The translations under genes and the position numbers were made by a program. A stretch of DNA of 64,000 nucleotides. Source: Arctopsyche grandis (Eukaryota > Arthropoda > Insecta > Trichoptera > Hydropsychidae). Below, piece after piece: positions 13,301 through 24,735 of this stretch. Numbering within the stretch: position 1 is the stretch's first letter; each line of letters begins with the position of its first letter. The notes beneath the pieces are model-generated. The model was given only the letters and a program-made list of their open reading frames with translations, made no database searches and was not told the DNA's origin. The stretch is from the NCBI RefSeq assembly GCF_051622035.1, contig NC_135367.1, positions 13,196,501 to 13,260,500 on the forward strand. Direction: 5' to 3'.

Positions 13301-14266
13301 CATTTTTAGTAATGTAAATTTAAATCAACTGTCCCATTTAGACACATCATACATCGATACTCATAAAACATGCACAGCTAAGTGTATCGTGGGAAATTAT
13401 CAGTACCATAGCGTATGCAACACAAACTCAATAATTCAACAAAGGGCAAGATGTCGCCTTTCGTTGAAATGTAGGCCGCCTACTGCTAATATGTAATTCA
13501 CAAGCAACAACTACATATGTATCTATCTACCTTACATAATTTCAAACTATACATATTGTATACTACACGAGGTAATGTGTCGATTGGAATATTACTTTAC
13601 AGTACAGTTCATCGAATGTCAATTGTACTAATCTTCCTCATCGCTGATATAATTAATATGTATGTGTCTGGTTCGGTTTCATGTGATTATTTCGTAAACG
13701 TCACGCGAAACCATAGGTTGCTAGATACGTTGTATATTGTGTCTACGCGTGTCATGGGAACGTTAATGCAAAACCGTTTCCGTTAGGTATAATAATTATC
13801 GCGCACAGATAGATAATCCTGCATTGTTCGCGCGAGCCGCCATTTTGTTCGGTTAATTAGAATTTCCGATAGGATTTGTTGTGTAGCGTCACATGTACGT
13901 TGTTAGCATCCATTTTGAATGTATCGTGAACACGAACGGGTAATGTTAGTTGTGTGGGATTTAATATAGTCTAGATATTCCGAAAAAATAAACCCCTCAT
14001 CTAAATTCGGACCGATTCTTTACTGTAACGTAAATAGGTGATTGATGTCACTGTTTTACTAGCACTGACCACCTGATGTCGCATTTGCTCTAAAAATGCC
14101 TCGACGTATAAACAAGCTATATACAACAAGCAATAAGATCGCTTGACCCATTTACTAATGACCTCTCTGTGCTGAGAGTACATAGAGTATTTATACAAGC
14201 TGTGTATAAATGTGCTTCATTCGGAGCTGGATCGTCGACGAATTAACAATAAATTACCGGTGACAC

Positions 14267-14342
14267 GACAACTCGTTCACAGATTTTCCGTAAACCGAGG
14301 AAGTGCATCCTCGGTTTACGGAAAATCTGTGAACGAGTTGTC
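14267..14342. other. Perfect 35-bp inverted repeat with a 6-nt loop
   Basis: Bases 14267-14301 are the exact reverse complement of 14308-14342; the loop is AGTGCA. Outside the perfect stem, TTACC (14253-) and GGTAA (14345-) extend the symmetry with a bulge. On either strand this would form a very stable RNA hairpin or a DNA cruciform. Perfect pairing is unlike most microRNA precursors. A recent template-switch palindrome is the alternative. Confidence 0.85.
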
Positions 14343-14484
14343 AGGTAACCTAAATTACCTGTACTACTACTCGCTGCATCCTTCACTCCGATCTCGGAAA
14401 CCCCTCTACACGTTCACGCTATAGTATTAATTAATTAAGATTCTAAAATAAAATGTATTTGCATATCCAAAAACCAGCAAAGTG

Positions 14485-14870
14485 GACTATTATGCTTTCG
14501 AGCTAAGTGGTCACGGATTTGAGTCCCACTAGAGTGCCGCTGCTGGCCAGACCTTGGTTTGTGATTCCAGGTCGATCGTTTCTTATCAGAGTTTGCCAAT
14601 TTTTCTAATTTTCATTGAAACGGTTCCTGTAAAAATTGGCATCTTCTTTCTTATCTCTTTTGCTAATCTCAAGTTATGCAGGGTCTTGAGGGCCGCCAAT
14701 TTGGTTATAAATTGCTGCAAAAAATTTCCATATATAGTATGTCGCTGTGAATGTTTGTATGCATTCGTATGATTGTATTGTATCTGTCTAAGTGCATTCG
14801 TCGCTTTGAAGTGATTTGTAAAGTCGAGTGTTCATGTTCTATAAAATAAAATAAAAATAAAATTAGGAAA
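14485..14870 (+). repeat. tRNA-derived SINE, family S (near full length)
   Basis: Diverged head (CGAGCTAAGTGGTCACGGATTTGAGTCCC) then the conserved body: GCTGCTGGCCAGACCTTGG, GTGATTCCAGGTCGATCGTT, CAGAGTTTGCCAATTTTTCT, GAAACGGTTCCTGTAAAAAT. It ends in an (ATAAA)n-type tail at 14,845-14,866. Confidence 0.75.
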
Positions 14871-17800
14871 CTGCTGCGTCTTTTAAAGAAAGCGTATGAA
14901 TCTTTTCTATACCTTTTTTCTTTCTTTGTCTTTCCAAGATTTTCCGCAAATTTCTTAACCCAAAAATGATACTTTGATTGTTTGTACTTATGTTTACGTT
15001 TTAAATTTCATTATATATTACATATTTGCGATTGACGTTCGAAACATCTTGTAGCTTATACATATATACTATACAAAATTTGGGATATATATTTAGACAT
15101 TTACTTAGTATTAGAGATTTTCCGGGAAATTTCTTATTTTGTTTGATGTGGTAGATTGGCTTTATGTACATACAATCGTATGTACATAGAATCGATGATT
15201 TTCTTGGAAATTATTATCACACCTTACTTGAATATCCATAGTTACGCTCAATACATTATATTCCGGTTTAATACGAAAACTATTGATGCTTAGTATTTCT
15301 CGGAACCTGAGATATCCCGGGAAATTCTGATCATAACGATGTTCGAAGCATATGTATGTAGAATAAATTTGCCGATATTCATATTTTGAAATACATTAGG
15401 ACTTATTTCTACATATGTACTCTTCGACTCGATTGATATAATTGAATGATAATTTCGCCATTTTTGGGGGAAAATTCGAGTATTAAATGAAATGTAAATA
15501 TAATAGGAGAATGAGAATGAGGGGGAAATGAGAGATGTTTAAGTTGACGCACTCACTTCGCTAGCAGTGTATGTATTTGCGTAGCAGTAACGCAATTGGC
15601 AGGCAATCTCGGCGAGTTTCCTCGGGAAAGTTTCATCATTTCGCATCAAAAAGTGGTGTCTGTCGTCTGCGACGTTTTCGAAACGAAAACTTTGTTCGTT
15701 TTTAATAGGATTTCGTTAGAAAGTTGAAACGATTTCGCCGACGGTATTAAACCCTCTACACATACATACATATGTATATCTTCTCTGCTAGGCCTCACTC
15801 GGAAAATGGAGACGAGGAGTCGCCGTCGTGCTTTGTTTTTCATCCCCCTCCTCTCCCCGCCATATATAATTTTTTTTTATTTATCGTTCCTCATAAATAC
15901 AGTTTAGCGTCTTATTTATTCGTATCGCGTGCAAAGTTGTCCGTTGTCTTTGTTTTCGGGAGTGTTACTCTCGCCCGCATTAATTCTACCGTTGAAATTA
16001 TCTTTTCAACAAGGCGTAAGATGCGCAATATTGTTGATTTGAATTATGTTCGAGTTCTGTCTCTAGGCTCTGTAATATCACGTATATACAAGTAAATAAA
16101 TCGTGGAATGGGTTTTCAATTTGTTTCATTATGCAATACTTCATTCGCGTTCATTCTCCAATCTGCGTATAAATCAGTTTATATATTTGAATTTAATTGA
16201 ACCTATGATACCGTTTTCTATTTTTACTTTACCTTTATACACAGTATTGATAGCGCTGTAATCAGTCATATGTAGACTATGATCTTTCACTCAATGAATT
16301 TCGAAGAAAAACCATACTTTTTTGCTTACTTGCTTTGTACACTAATGGATCGGTCCATCGTTATTTAAAAAACATCCTTCCAACGCCGATATTTGTTAAT
16401 GATCTTAAAATGTTTTGACTAAAATACATATTGTATGTCACGTTCCAGGGGTAGTTTTTCTTTTTAAAAAGTTGATTAAGATGATGGTGATTCAGTTAAC
16501 ATCCCAATCAATATTTCTTTATTTTTATTTTATTTAAGTTCAATAGGAGCTATGAAAAATAAAAGAGATTCGTTTAAACAGTGAATCTTTATATTATATT
16601 TTTAATAACACACTTTTAACTATTCGAGAAACACTTTTATCTTGAACTTAATATTAGAACGATGAATTTGAAAATCGCCTATAACTGTTTATTCATGACC
16701 TACCGCTCTTACTGACTGATTGTCGCACGAATGGTGCGGTTTATATAGTCGATTCGTTGATGTGAATGTTTATCTCATCGAAATTTATAGTTTTTTTATT
16801 GCAATGTATGACCGTTTTGAACATTCCAAATTAGATCCTGAGAACTCAGTAGACGAGCGGTACATGCATATGTATATCAATCTCGAATTGCATTTTTTTA
16901 ATTGATAATTTTAATTGAATGCCTTTGAGAAATCATGGGTATATTTTACGCAAAAATTTATGTATTGAATTTTAAATTTATGAAAAAATATAAAATTAGT
17001 CATAAATTTGTACACTGAAATATATCATGAATTGTATAAATACAATATGTAAGAAAATTGTAATGAAAATTCTCTTCTAAAACATCCCCAGTTCATTTGA
17101 TCGTAAATGATTGATAGTGAATTCATGCATGTATATATGTAGTACAACGCGCCATAAAAATATTTAAAATATTAACTCAAAAAGAATGAAGCTTAAGTAC
17201 GAAACGATTCGTCATCATTACGCAGTTAGACCAATGCAAAACCTCGTTCGTTCGTTTCCTTTTTTCTCCCCGCAAAATTTTAGATTCGAAACGATAAATT
17301 TTCTTTGCTGACCGCAGCGTGTTGTTGTGTAGATATAATAAATAAACACGGGAAATTTACGATCCGCGTCATAAAGCCACCTTCCTTACTGGCGAAACTG
17401 CAATTTGCCCGAATGCACCGACGACATACGACCGGAAAACATGCAAACGAAACCGGAACTGACTTCGGGCGACGAAAGTTTTTCCGGGCGGAAGTCGGGA
17501 AAACGGGACCGCCGCTCAAAAACAGCATTTACCCCAACATAAATTCATACTTGCAAAACTAATATTATATTCAGATGATTTATTACTGCTCGAATAGTCA
17601 TGATTTATAACAAAATCAAAACTAACACACATCATATACATACATACATACCACCTACTAACAATTTCTTATATTATTATTTTATATTAAATAATTATTT
17701 AGACATTTTCGGCTACTCATAAATTTATATGCATAGTACATATTTATTATACATATTAAGGGGAATCATTTTTTCTTATTATAAATTTTAAACTTTAAAT

Positions 17801-19424
17801 TTCGTCTTTTACATTTATGCATGTACATATTTATGAACATATATGCTCTGCGTCAAAATGAATGTAAATGTAAAATATTAAACTTACATACATATTTGTA
17901 TGAGCTTTTAAGATATGCCTAATACTTGTTTCTATTTCTTTTTTCAATGGTGTTTAGAAGGGATAGACTATTTTATTGTGAAAAATATTATATTTTACAT
18001 TTAAAAATATATATTTAGAAAAGATTTCCATTTATTTTATACATCTTCGAATTACTCTGTAATAATATATTTTTAAAAGATTATTTGACTATTTTTTTAC
18101 AAGCCTTAGTACCAAATTAATCAAAACCGATGTTTAATTAAAAACAAAAATTGACCTTTGATTCGCGTTTTCAAAAACTTTGTACTTTTCCGGCTTGAAT
18201 TTTGCCATGTTTTGGATTGATTTTCATAAGGAAAGGCACATTGACACTTTCCGATTATTTTATTCAGGACATTCGTTGCAAAGAAGCCAAATTCAATAAT
18301 CCAATGACAAGCCGGCATCCAGATGTGGTCCACCACAGCCACACACGATGTCGTCTTCCTACTTCTCTTCCAGCCGTCCTGCTTACGAGCAGGGACTCGG
18401 AGTCTACATCACAGACAGCAGTGAGAATCCTTGCCAATCGCTCCCCCATTTGAAACTGACTTCTGAATACAACTCATTAGGTCATTAATAATTCTAACCA
18501 TCATCATGCAATTTCATTTTCAAAACCTCTGTACAAAATTGAAAAATGAATAATTCAAAACATTGGCATTTTCATTCGAATCATCTTGCACATTCTATCG
18601 GACCTCGTGTATTCTGTTCAAGCGATACACCCCTGTACAATATATCTTCCTTCAGCACTTGCATTACACCCCTGGTCTGTGACTACTACCCCCAGAGATG
18701 TTATCGCTCTTGGCGCTAAATGAGCCGGAACACGATTGGTTCCGAGCTCTATCGGAATTTCTATTAAATATGCGCGCTTATCTATTTCTTCCTTACGAAC
18801 GATGCTATATAATCGGATGCGTCGTATTTTATATTAAAAATAATTTATTTAATTTTTAATCTCGAACCGGGGAAATTCACGCGGCGCGGAATTCGTAATT
18901 TATTAGTGAGGGTCGGCGATAAGTTTGTCGTTAGCGAGGAAAAGCGCCTCGGTTGAGACCCTTTCGCTTCGTTGATTGATCGCGATCCTGTGTAATATGG
19001 CACTACAGTGCCTAGTGTCCTCTTTAATTACCATAGTTTCCCAAATCTTCGCATTTGTGCGAGTCTAAAATTAGTTGATAGTTTGAAGACGCGTGTGCGG
19101 ATCTACGTGTCCGTTTCATTGTGCTCCCGAGTAACGTTTGAGCACTCTAATTATTATACAAAAATCGATATTTATCAATGTATATTATCTGATTTTAGAA
19201 TCGGATGCCTCATTTGGATATTCATTTGAATATCAGCAAAAAAGATGGCCGATTTCGTACATATTGAGCGCGACTATGATATTGATGTTTAACTTTTTTA
19301 TGTGTTACGCCATTTCTTTTTAAATTTTATAATTTTTTTCATTTCATTTCATTATTGTATGTATGTATGTATGTATATACTATGTGCTCATTTAGTTATC
19401 GTTATTTAAAAAAATATGTTTTCC

Positions 19425-19700
19425 CATGATTACATTACGGGTTGCCCCTGGGCGACACATATGAATTAAACATGTACATATATAATTTTTTATAGATTAT
19501 AAATTTTAAATCATATTCAAATAGTGATGACAAGTAATAGGTAGGATAGTTTTGCCAATTTTTACGAGGAACCGAACAGGAAATCAGATAAATTGGCACA
19601 CTCTGTTAGGAAACGATGGACTTAGAGTCACAAATATCCAAGTTTGTCCAACATCACTGCAGAATTTTTTATTTTTTATTCTAACCGATTGCTCCAATGT
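19425..19700 (-). repeat. tRNA-derived SINE, family S (3' part)
   Basis: On the reverse strand the body words AAATTGGCAAAACTATCCTACC and the family 3' end (GTCGCCCAGGGGCAACCCGT at ~19,437-19,456) are present. The head is replaced by AT-rich DNA near 19,690. Confidence 0.65.
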
Positions 19701-19871
19701 GATGAGTGTGCTATACAGATTAAGAATTATTTAAATAGGCATACACCCAATTATTAAAAACGACATCTATGGTTAAACGATTAACAGCCACAGAAATATC
19801 TATGAAAAAAAATTTGCATTATTTTCTAATCGGGGAAAATCAAATAATAATATTAAATAGCTCGAATTTCT

Positions 19872-19929
19872 ACGGTTCTAAAAGATTTGCAAAAGGGGTG
19901 GAACAGGATTGCAAATCTTTTAGAACCGT
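19872..19929. other. Perfect 21-bp hairpin at the edge of a SINE
   Basis: 19872-19892 is the exact reverse complement of 19909-19929 (ACGGTTCTAAAAGATTTGC.. stem, 16-nt loop). The right arm abuts SINE body sequence (GAACCGTTTCAATTAAATC), so one arm may be a copied and inverted SINE edge. Confidence 0.7.
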
Positions 19930-20170
19930 TTCAATTAAATCAAATAAATTAGCAAACTTTGATATGAAACCCAAAACCTAGCCAGCAGCATACGAGATAG
20001 AACCCGTGACCATACGATTGAAAGCATTATATGCTAACCATTGATATATGCTGCTGGCTAAATACTTCTAAATAAATTATTTTCAATTAAGTCCAAACCA
20101 GGGCTTAAACTCGGCAACCTCTCGGTGGTTAGTATACACGCAACTACCGAGCTATACTGCTGGCTTATCA
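19921..20170 (-). repeat. Two adjacent SINE family S heads
   Basis: Reverse strand shows one copy with head TATCAATGGTTAGCATATAATGC and GGTCACGGGTTCTATCTCG (~19,985-20,050). Directly upstream in the same orientation lies a second head, GTATAGCTCGGTAGTTGCGTG (~20,150). Each begins with the AGCCAGCAG word that starts other copies. Confidence 0.6.
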
Positions 20171-20309
20171 TACATATGAATGTCTTAGAATTTGTTCCTA
20201 TAACTATCGTTCTTCAACCATTGATAGGAAAGAGGGTCACCAAAAATAAATAAAAAAAAGTTGGAATATTCCAAATTTAACCTATGTACATACATATACA
20301 TATTTTTTG

Positions 20310-20492
20310 TAATTTAAGTCGACCGTTTCCTTTCAGAGCTTGTCTCTTATCTGATGATATTTTTTTGTTGACATGGTTCCTCACCAAATTGGCAACCAAC
20401 TATCTACCAATTTTCATCTTTATTTGTATATTATTTAAAATTTATATATACACAAGTGTCGTTTTGGGGCAACCTTTAATGGCACCATGCTA
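20310..20492 (+). repeat. tRNA-derived SINE, family S (headless 3' part)
   Basis: Begins within the body (GTCGACCGTTTCCTTTCAGAG) and runs through CATGGTTCCTCACCAAATTG to the family 3' end TGTCGTTTTGGGGCAACC..TAATGGCACCAT. Confidence 0.6.
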
Positions 20493-21329
20493 GTTTGCGG
20501 TAAAGTTTTTCGTATTAGACTTTTCGTATAAAATATTTTACGCGATCGTCAAATCTCAAATTATAGACCCCATAATTAAAACAAGACGTCCGAATTCAAT
20601 TCAATATATTTAAGTCTCGTTTTATTAAGGACGAAAAGAGATTTTCCGGTCGTTCTGGGGCTTCGAAAGCGAGAGAAAGAACTTCGCCCGGCTTTTTATT
20701 GTACGGTATCGATTTTCGTTTAGGAGCAAAAAGAACCCGACTCCCGCTGGGACACTAACGCAACACCCTGTATAGTAATAATAAAAATGAGCCGAGCTTA
20801 ATCGGCTCAGGCTGTGTCCGACGTCGAATTTTTACCCTCCGCATCGATTCGTAATCTCGACTTAATTATATACGAACCTTAAGCATATTATGAAAAATTT
20901 ACACACCTTACATATGCATAGGTACGTACATACTTGTCGAGTGGGTATTACGTAACGTTGCCTTGGGTATTTTTTCCCCTCCAAAATTATTTAGGAAAAA
21001 TGAGTGGGTACGGAGGACTTGAAATGAGGTCTCTCGCAAATAGGTCGTTGGTAGCCCGAAACTTTGACCGACGACCGACATTAAAACTAAAACACCTTTC
21101 CTCGACTAAATTATTCTGCCGCAGGGAGTTTCCTCAACTAATCCACCTTGCTTGCTCGTTCACGGGGAAAACTTCACGTGCGTCCCTTCTGCTAGTCCCG
21201 GTTCGAGTGCCTCACTACTTGCCACTCAAGAAAGTAATATTTTTACTTTTCTCATACGCGCCGGATATGACCGAAGTGTGGTCGTTTTGGTTTTAATCTG
21301 AAACTTTGGCGCTGAGTGAACGAAATTTT

Positions 21330-21700
21330 GTTATCGTTATGGAGTCTCTAGTGAGAGATTCTTCTTCTTTCTCGTTTGCTCAATGTTGAGCGTCGAGGTC
21401 ATATCCTGTGTCAAGTTGAAAGCAGCATTTAGGGACGATGCCGTCATTTCTTTAATTTGGTCTGACCATCTAATGGGCGACCGATCTTCCCTATAGTGTT
21501 CCGGTGGGTAGCAGCTTCTCTAGAGTCTTTATTTATATTCTTCCTGGCAATATGGCCAAAGTAGGAATGAATCCTTTTTCCATTTGTTGCGGATTGAAAC
21601 TGCCAGCTCTTTGAGGATGGAAATGTTCGTCCGTCTTCGTCTCCAGCATCACATTTCAAAGGGATTTTAAACGTTCCTTTTTTAAGCGTCAACTAGTCTA
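21330..21700 (-). mobile_element. Degenerate LINE 3' end (non-LTR retrotransposon)
   Basis: Reverse strand encodes a typical LINE tail in two frames: HSYFGHIARKN in one (about 21,560) and, after a frameshift, RWSDQIKEMTASSLNAAF (about 21,430-21,480) in another. The order matches the C-terminal region of jockey/CR1-like reverse transcriptase ORFs in insects. No RT core remains here, so it is a dead fragment. The exact clade is uncertain. Confidence 0.55.
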
Positions 21701-21989
21701 TAATCAATTATTTTGAGCACTGAGATCTGTGACGATACATGTATCTGTCGAATGTTTCACATACATGCAGAGATTTTTATCCCGATTGTGATATTTGGTA
21801 TATGGGATTTAGACTTAAGTACATTTAATGATGACGTACTTCATCCCATGATTTGCAATCGGATTTAGTAATATGTCCCTCGGAAAAATTAATTATAAGA
21901 TTTTTCCATTTCAATGTATAGCGTATTTGCTTTTGAAACATTTCCAATATGTAAAATATATTTGAATATACGAGAGTATATTCAAATAT

Positions 21990-22205
21990 CGTGCGTGGAC
22001 TTTTGGCCGAATGGACATTAGGTCGAATAAAATTTTTAATTGTTTAATTTATTTCTAATATTAAAAATAGGAAAAATAAAATAAAATGAAAATAGCGTAG
22101 TAGATAAGCAGATAAAAAAATAAATTTAAACGATTCCGAATTTCGTTTGGCCAAAATTCCGTCGGCCAAGTGTCAGTTCGGTCAAATATCCGTCAACCGA
22201 TAAAA
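21990..22205. repeat. Small repeat with TTTGGCCGAAT-type words
   Basis: The left side carries CTTTTGGCCGAATGGACATTAGGTCGAAT words. The right side carries the inverse type (TTTGGCCAAAATTCCGTCGGCCAAG, CGGTCAAATATCCGTCAACC). The core is AT-rich. It looks like a non-autonomous element with repeated-word ends; class not determined. Confidence 0.4.
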
Positions 22206-23204
22206 ACACAATATCGGAGTTGTGTTTTACAAGGGTTCGTTTATTTCATCGTTTTCACCATTGTTTTGTACATTTTCTTTGTTAACAGCAGTGTAATTAA
22301 CAATTATTTCGTTTATTACAGTAATTTACGAGACTATGTATAATTTCATACATTACATAACTTTGACGCAATACTACGGACTGACTGTAAATCACCAGGC
22401 TAATTAGTTATTATTATATATCGTCGTTCTTGCTCTATTCTACCTTATCTGTATTATTGTACTACCAAATTATATTCACATCCATATAATAGACGTATTT
22501 TTATAAATAAATAAAATTTTAATTCGGCCTTAACATTTGTCATAACACTCAACACTTATCTTAGCATAAAAATATTATTTTTTGACTTTGATATATATGT
22601 ACCTACAATGTTTCATTGATTTCCGTCGAGCGGAATTGTAATTATTTTACAGTTTTGAATTATTCTAAACGGAACTCACAATTTACTTATTTGTCGTGTG
22701 TGCTTTTTGTCACACAGATTGGCTTATTTTTTTCAACATATTTTAAATGTGGAAAATCGCATGTTGTACATTATTGGATTTCACACGAATGTACATATGT
22801 ATAACTTGTATTAATCAAACGCTTCAATGAATAAATAAAAAATAAAGTAAAAACATGTGAACGTTTGAATAATATTTAAATTAAATTATTTTTCAAATGA
22901 AATATTCATGTACGTATGTATTGTATTTTTTTATATATATGTATCATACATACATAATATAAATTCAGAGCGTTATTTTTTATCTTCAGAATCGAAAGAG
23001 GATTTCAACAATTGAATATAGCCTAAACCCTCTTTTTGTGCAAAAAAAAACTACTTAAATATAATATTATACCCGTACAAGTTTTGCTTCTTTTATATAC
23101 GGAACCAAATTTGAAATACCTATTGTAATTTTGATCATTCGATATAAAAACCTTTGGTAGTCTCATAAGCTTACAATTAAATTATTTTATATTGAATTCA
23201 ATAA

Positions 23205-24005
23205 TTTTTCATCGTTATGATGAAATGTGGTACGCGGACGGTACAGTTCGCAGACGATACAGTTTTAATAGCTCGCGATCCAGCTGACCTACTTAACAGA
23301 CTAACACAGCTGTACAGGGAAAGTAGGAAAGTAGGATTAAAAATTAACGTAGATAAGACCAAACTAATGTCCAATAGTCATGGCATGCCTGATAGCATCT
23401 CATTGGATGATAAAGCAGTAGAAGTAGAAATTATTATTTATATTTAGTTGAAATAATTGAGATGTCCGGTAGTAAAGATGAAAAGATAAAGAGACGTATG
23501 AAATTAGGATGGAGTGCATTTTGACGAATGAATGTTGTTTTTAAATCAAAAATACCGCTCTGCCTGAAGTAATACCGCTTTGCCAGTGATGACGTATGGA
23601 TGTGAAACTTGGACATAGAACGCCAAGATGCTACACAAAGTCCAATGCACTCAAAGAAGTATTGAGCGCTGTATGCTCGGCATAACGAGGAAAGACAGTA
23701 AGCGGAACACGTTGGTGAGAAGTATGACAAGGGTAATGGACATAGTGGGTAGAGTAAAGAGATTAAACTGGCAATGGGCGGGCCAAGTGGCTAGAATAAT
23801 GGACGAAAGGTGGACAAAAGAAGTGCTATAATGGCACCCGAGAGAATGCAAAAGGGTAAAAGGAAGACCGCAGGGAATATGGGTAGACGAAATTAGGAAA
23901 ATGTGTGGGGTGAGATGGATGAGAGTTGCGCAAAACAGAGACGATTGGAAGCGTGATGGAGAGGCCTTCATCCAGCAGTGGATGGTGAACGACTGTAGAT
24001 GATGA
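23205..24005 (+). mobile_element. Degenerate RTE-type LINE (RT palm fragment and C-terminus)
   Basis: Encodes the reverse-transcriptase catalytic motif in VQFADDTVLIARDP followed by LKINVDKTKLMSN (23,240-23,370). After a gap and frame breaks it encodes the C-terminal region YGCETWT, MLHKVQCTQRSIERCMLGI, LNWQWAGQVARIMDERW and WVDEIRKMCGVRWMR. That order is characteristic of insect RTE-clade elements. An in-frame TAA after KEVL and other breaks make it inactive. It ends in GATGATGATG, the short tail seen also at the 46-kb copy. Confidence 0.85.
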
Positions 24006-24735
24006 TGTAAATAGTAATCATCTGGAAAATTCAGTTCTGAATTCCCAACGATGACATCATTCAGATCAAGTCTGCCTAGCTGTCATCTTTGAAATATACA
24101 TATGTACAATATTAATTCGGACTCAATTATCCAGATGATTGCCATTCAAATGACGTTCATTGTCACACTATTACAGCAAACATGTCACACTCGTGTGTAA
24201 TTACATCACTACAGAATCAGATAGTGGTTTGAATCCGATTTGCCATACAGTTTGTTCCTTATGTAGTGTTGTTTCTAAAATGTATGTACATACCTACGTA
24301 GTACATCCGACTTGTTTCCGAGGTTTATTTAATCCAGACGATTATCAAGTATGCCAATCACGTTAGGCGCAGAATTATGTAGTTCTAATATATACTTGGA
24401 TAATATATACATACGTTCGTAGGTACGTCATACTAAATCATAATTGTAGCAGCATTAAGGACGGAACGTCAAATAATATCAAATTAAATTAGATTTAAGC
24501 CAACGCCCACCTTTCGCTTCCCCTCACGTACTTTGTCTGAAACACATTCGAGCCAAATTGCTGCTTAATTAATAATATTGTGTGCTTATGCGTAGAGATG
24601 TTTCACCATGTGTCGTCACACTTGTCAATTTTCGAGTGTTATCTACATGTTTATATAAACACTTCACTTATGTATGTATAAATTGTGTAAGGAGAGTCGA
24701 TTTATTTATTAATTTATTTTTTTATTATTTTACAG

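Larger units (their letters stand above)
1..24735 (+). other. Long non-coding stretch, probably upstream intron(s) of aPKC
   Basis: No coding exon could be supported here on either strand. The many open frames are short, start in microsatellite or repeat sequence and show no family motif. The stretch holds a recursive-splice-like site (3,328), SINE copies, LINE tails, two hairpins, a hAT-type MITE and a dispersed LTR-like repeat, which are listed separately. Between these, AT-rich DNA alternates with more GC- and CpG-rich islands (about 600-960, 10,430-10,800, 12,500-12,880, 15,540-15,990, 17,220-17,530, 18,840-18,990, 20,630-20,900) that could be regulatory DNA. Only their composition supports that. 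The assignment to an aPKC intron rests on the split codon at 24736 and the recursive site, and the PB1 exon may lie before position 1. Confidence 0.5.

Noticed and set aside
18264-18453. Open frames on both strands around 18.3-18.45 kb
   Set aside because: Balanced base composition gives opposite open frames, but there are no motifs or splice sites that support a gene.
20934-21296. 120-codon open frame
   Set aside because: No recognisable motif or signal. It begins in TACATA microsatellite and runs through a GC-richer island.
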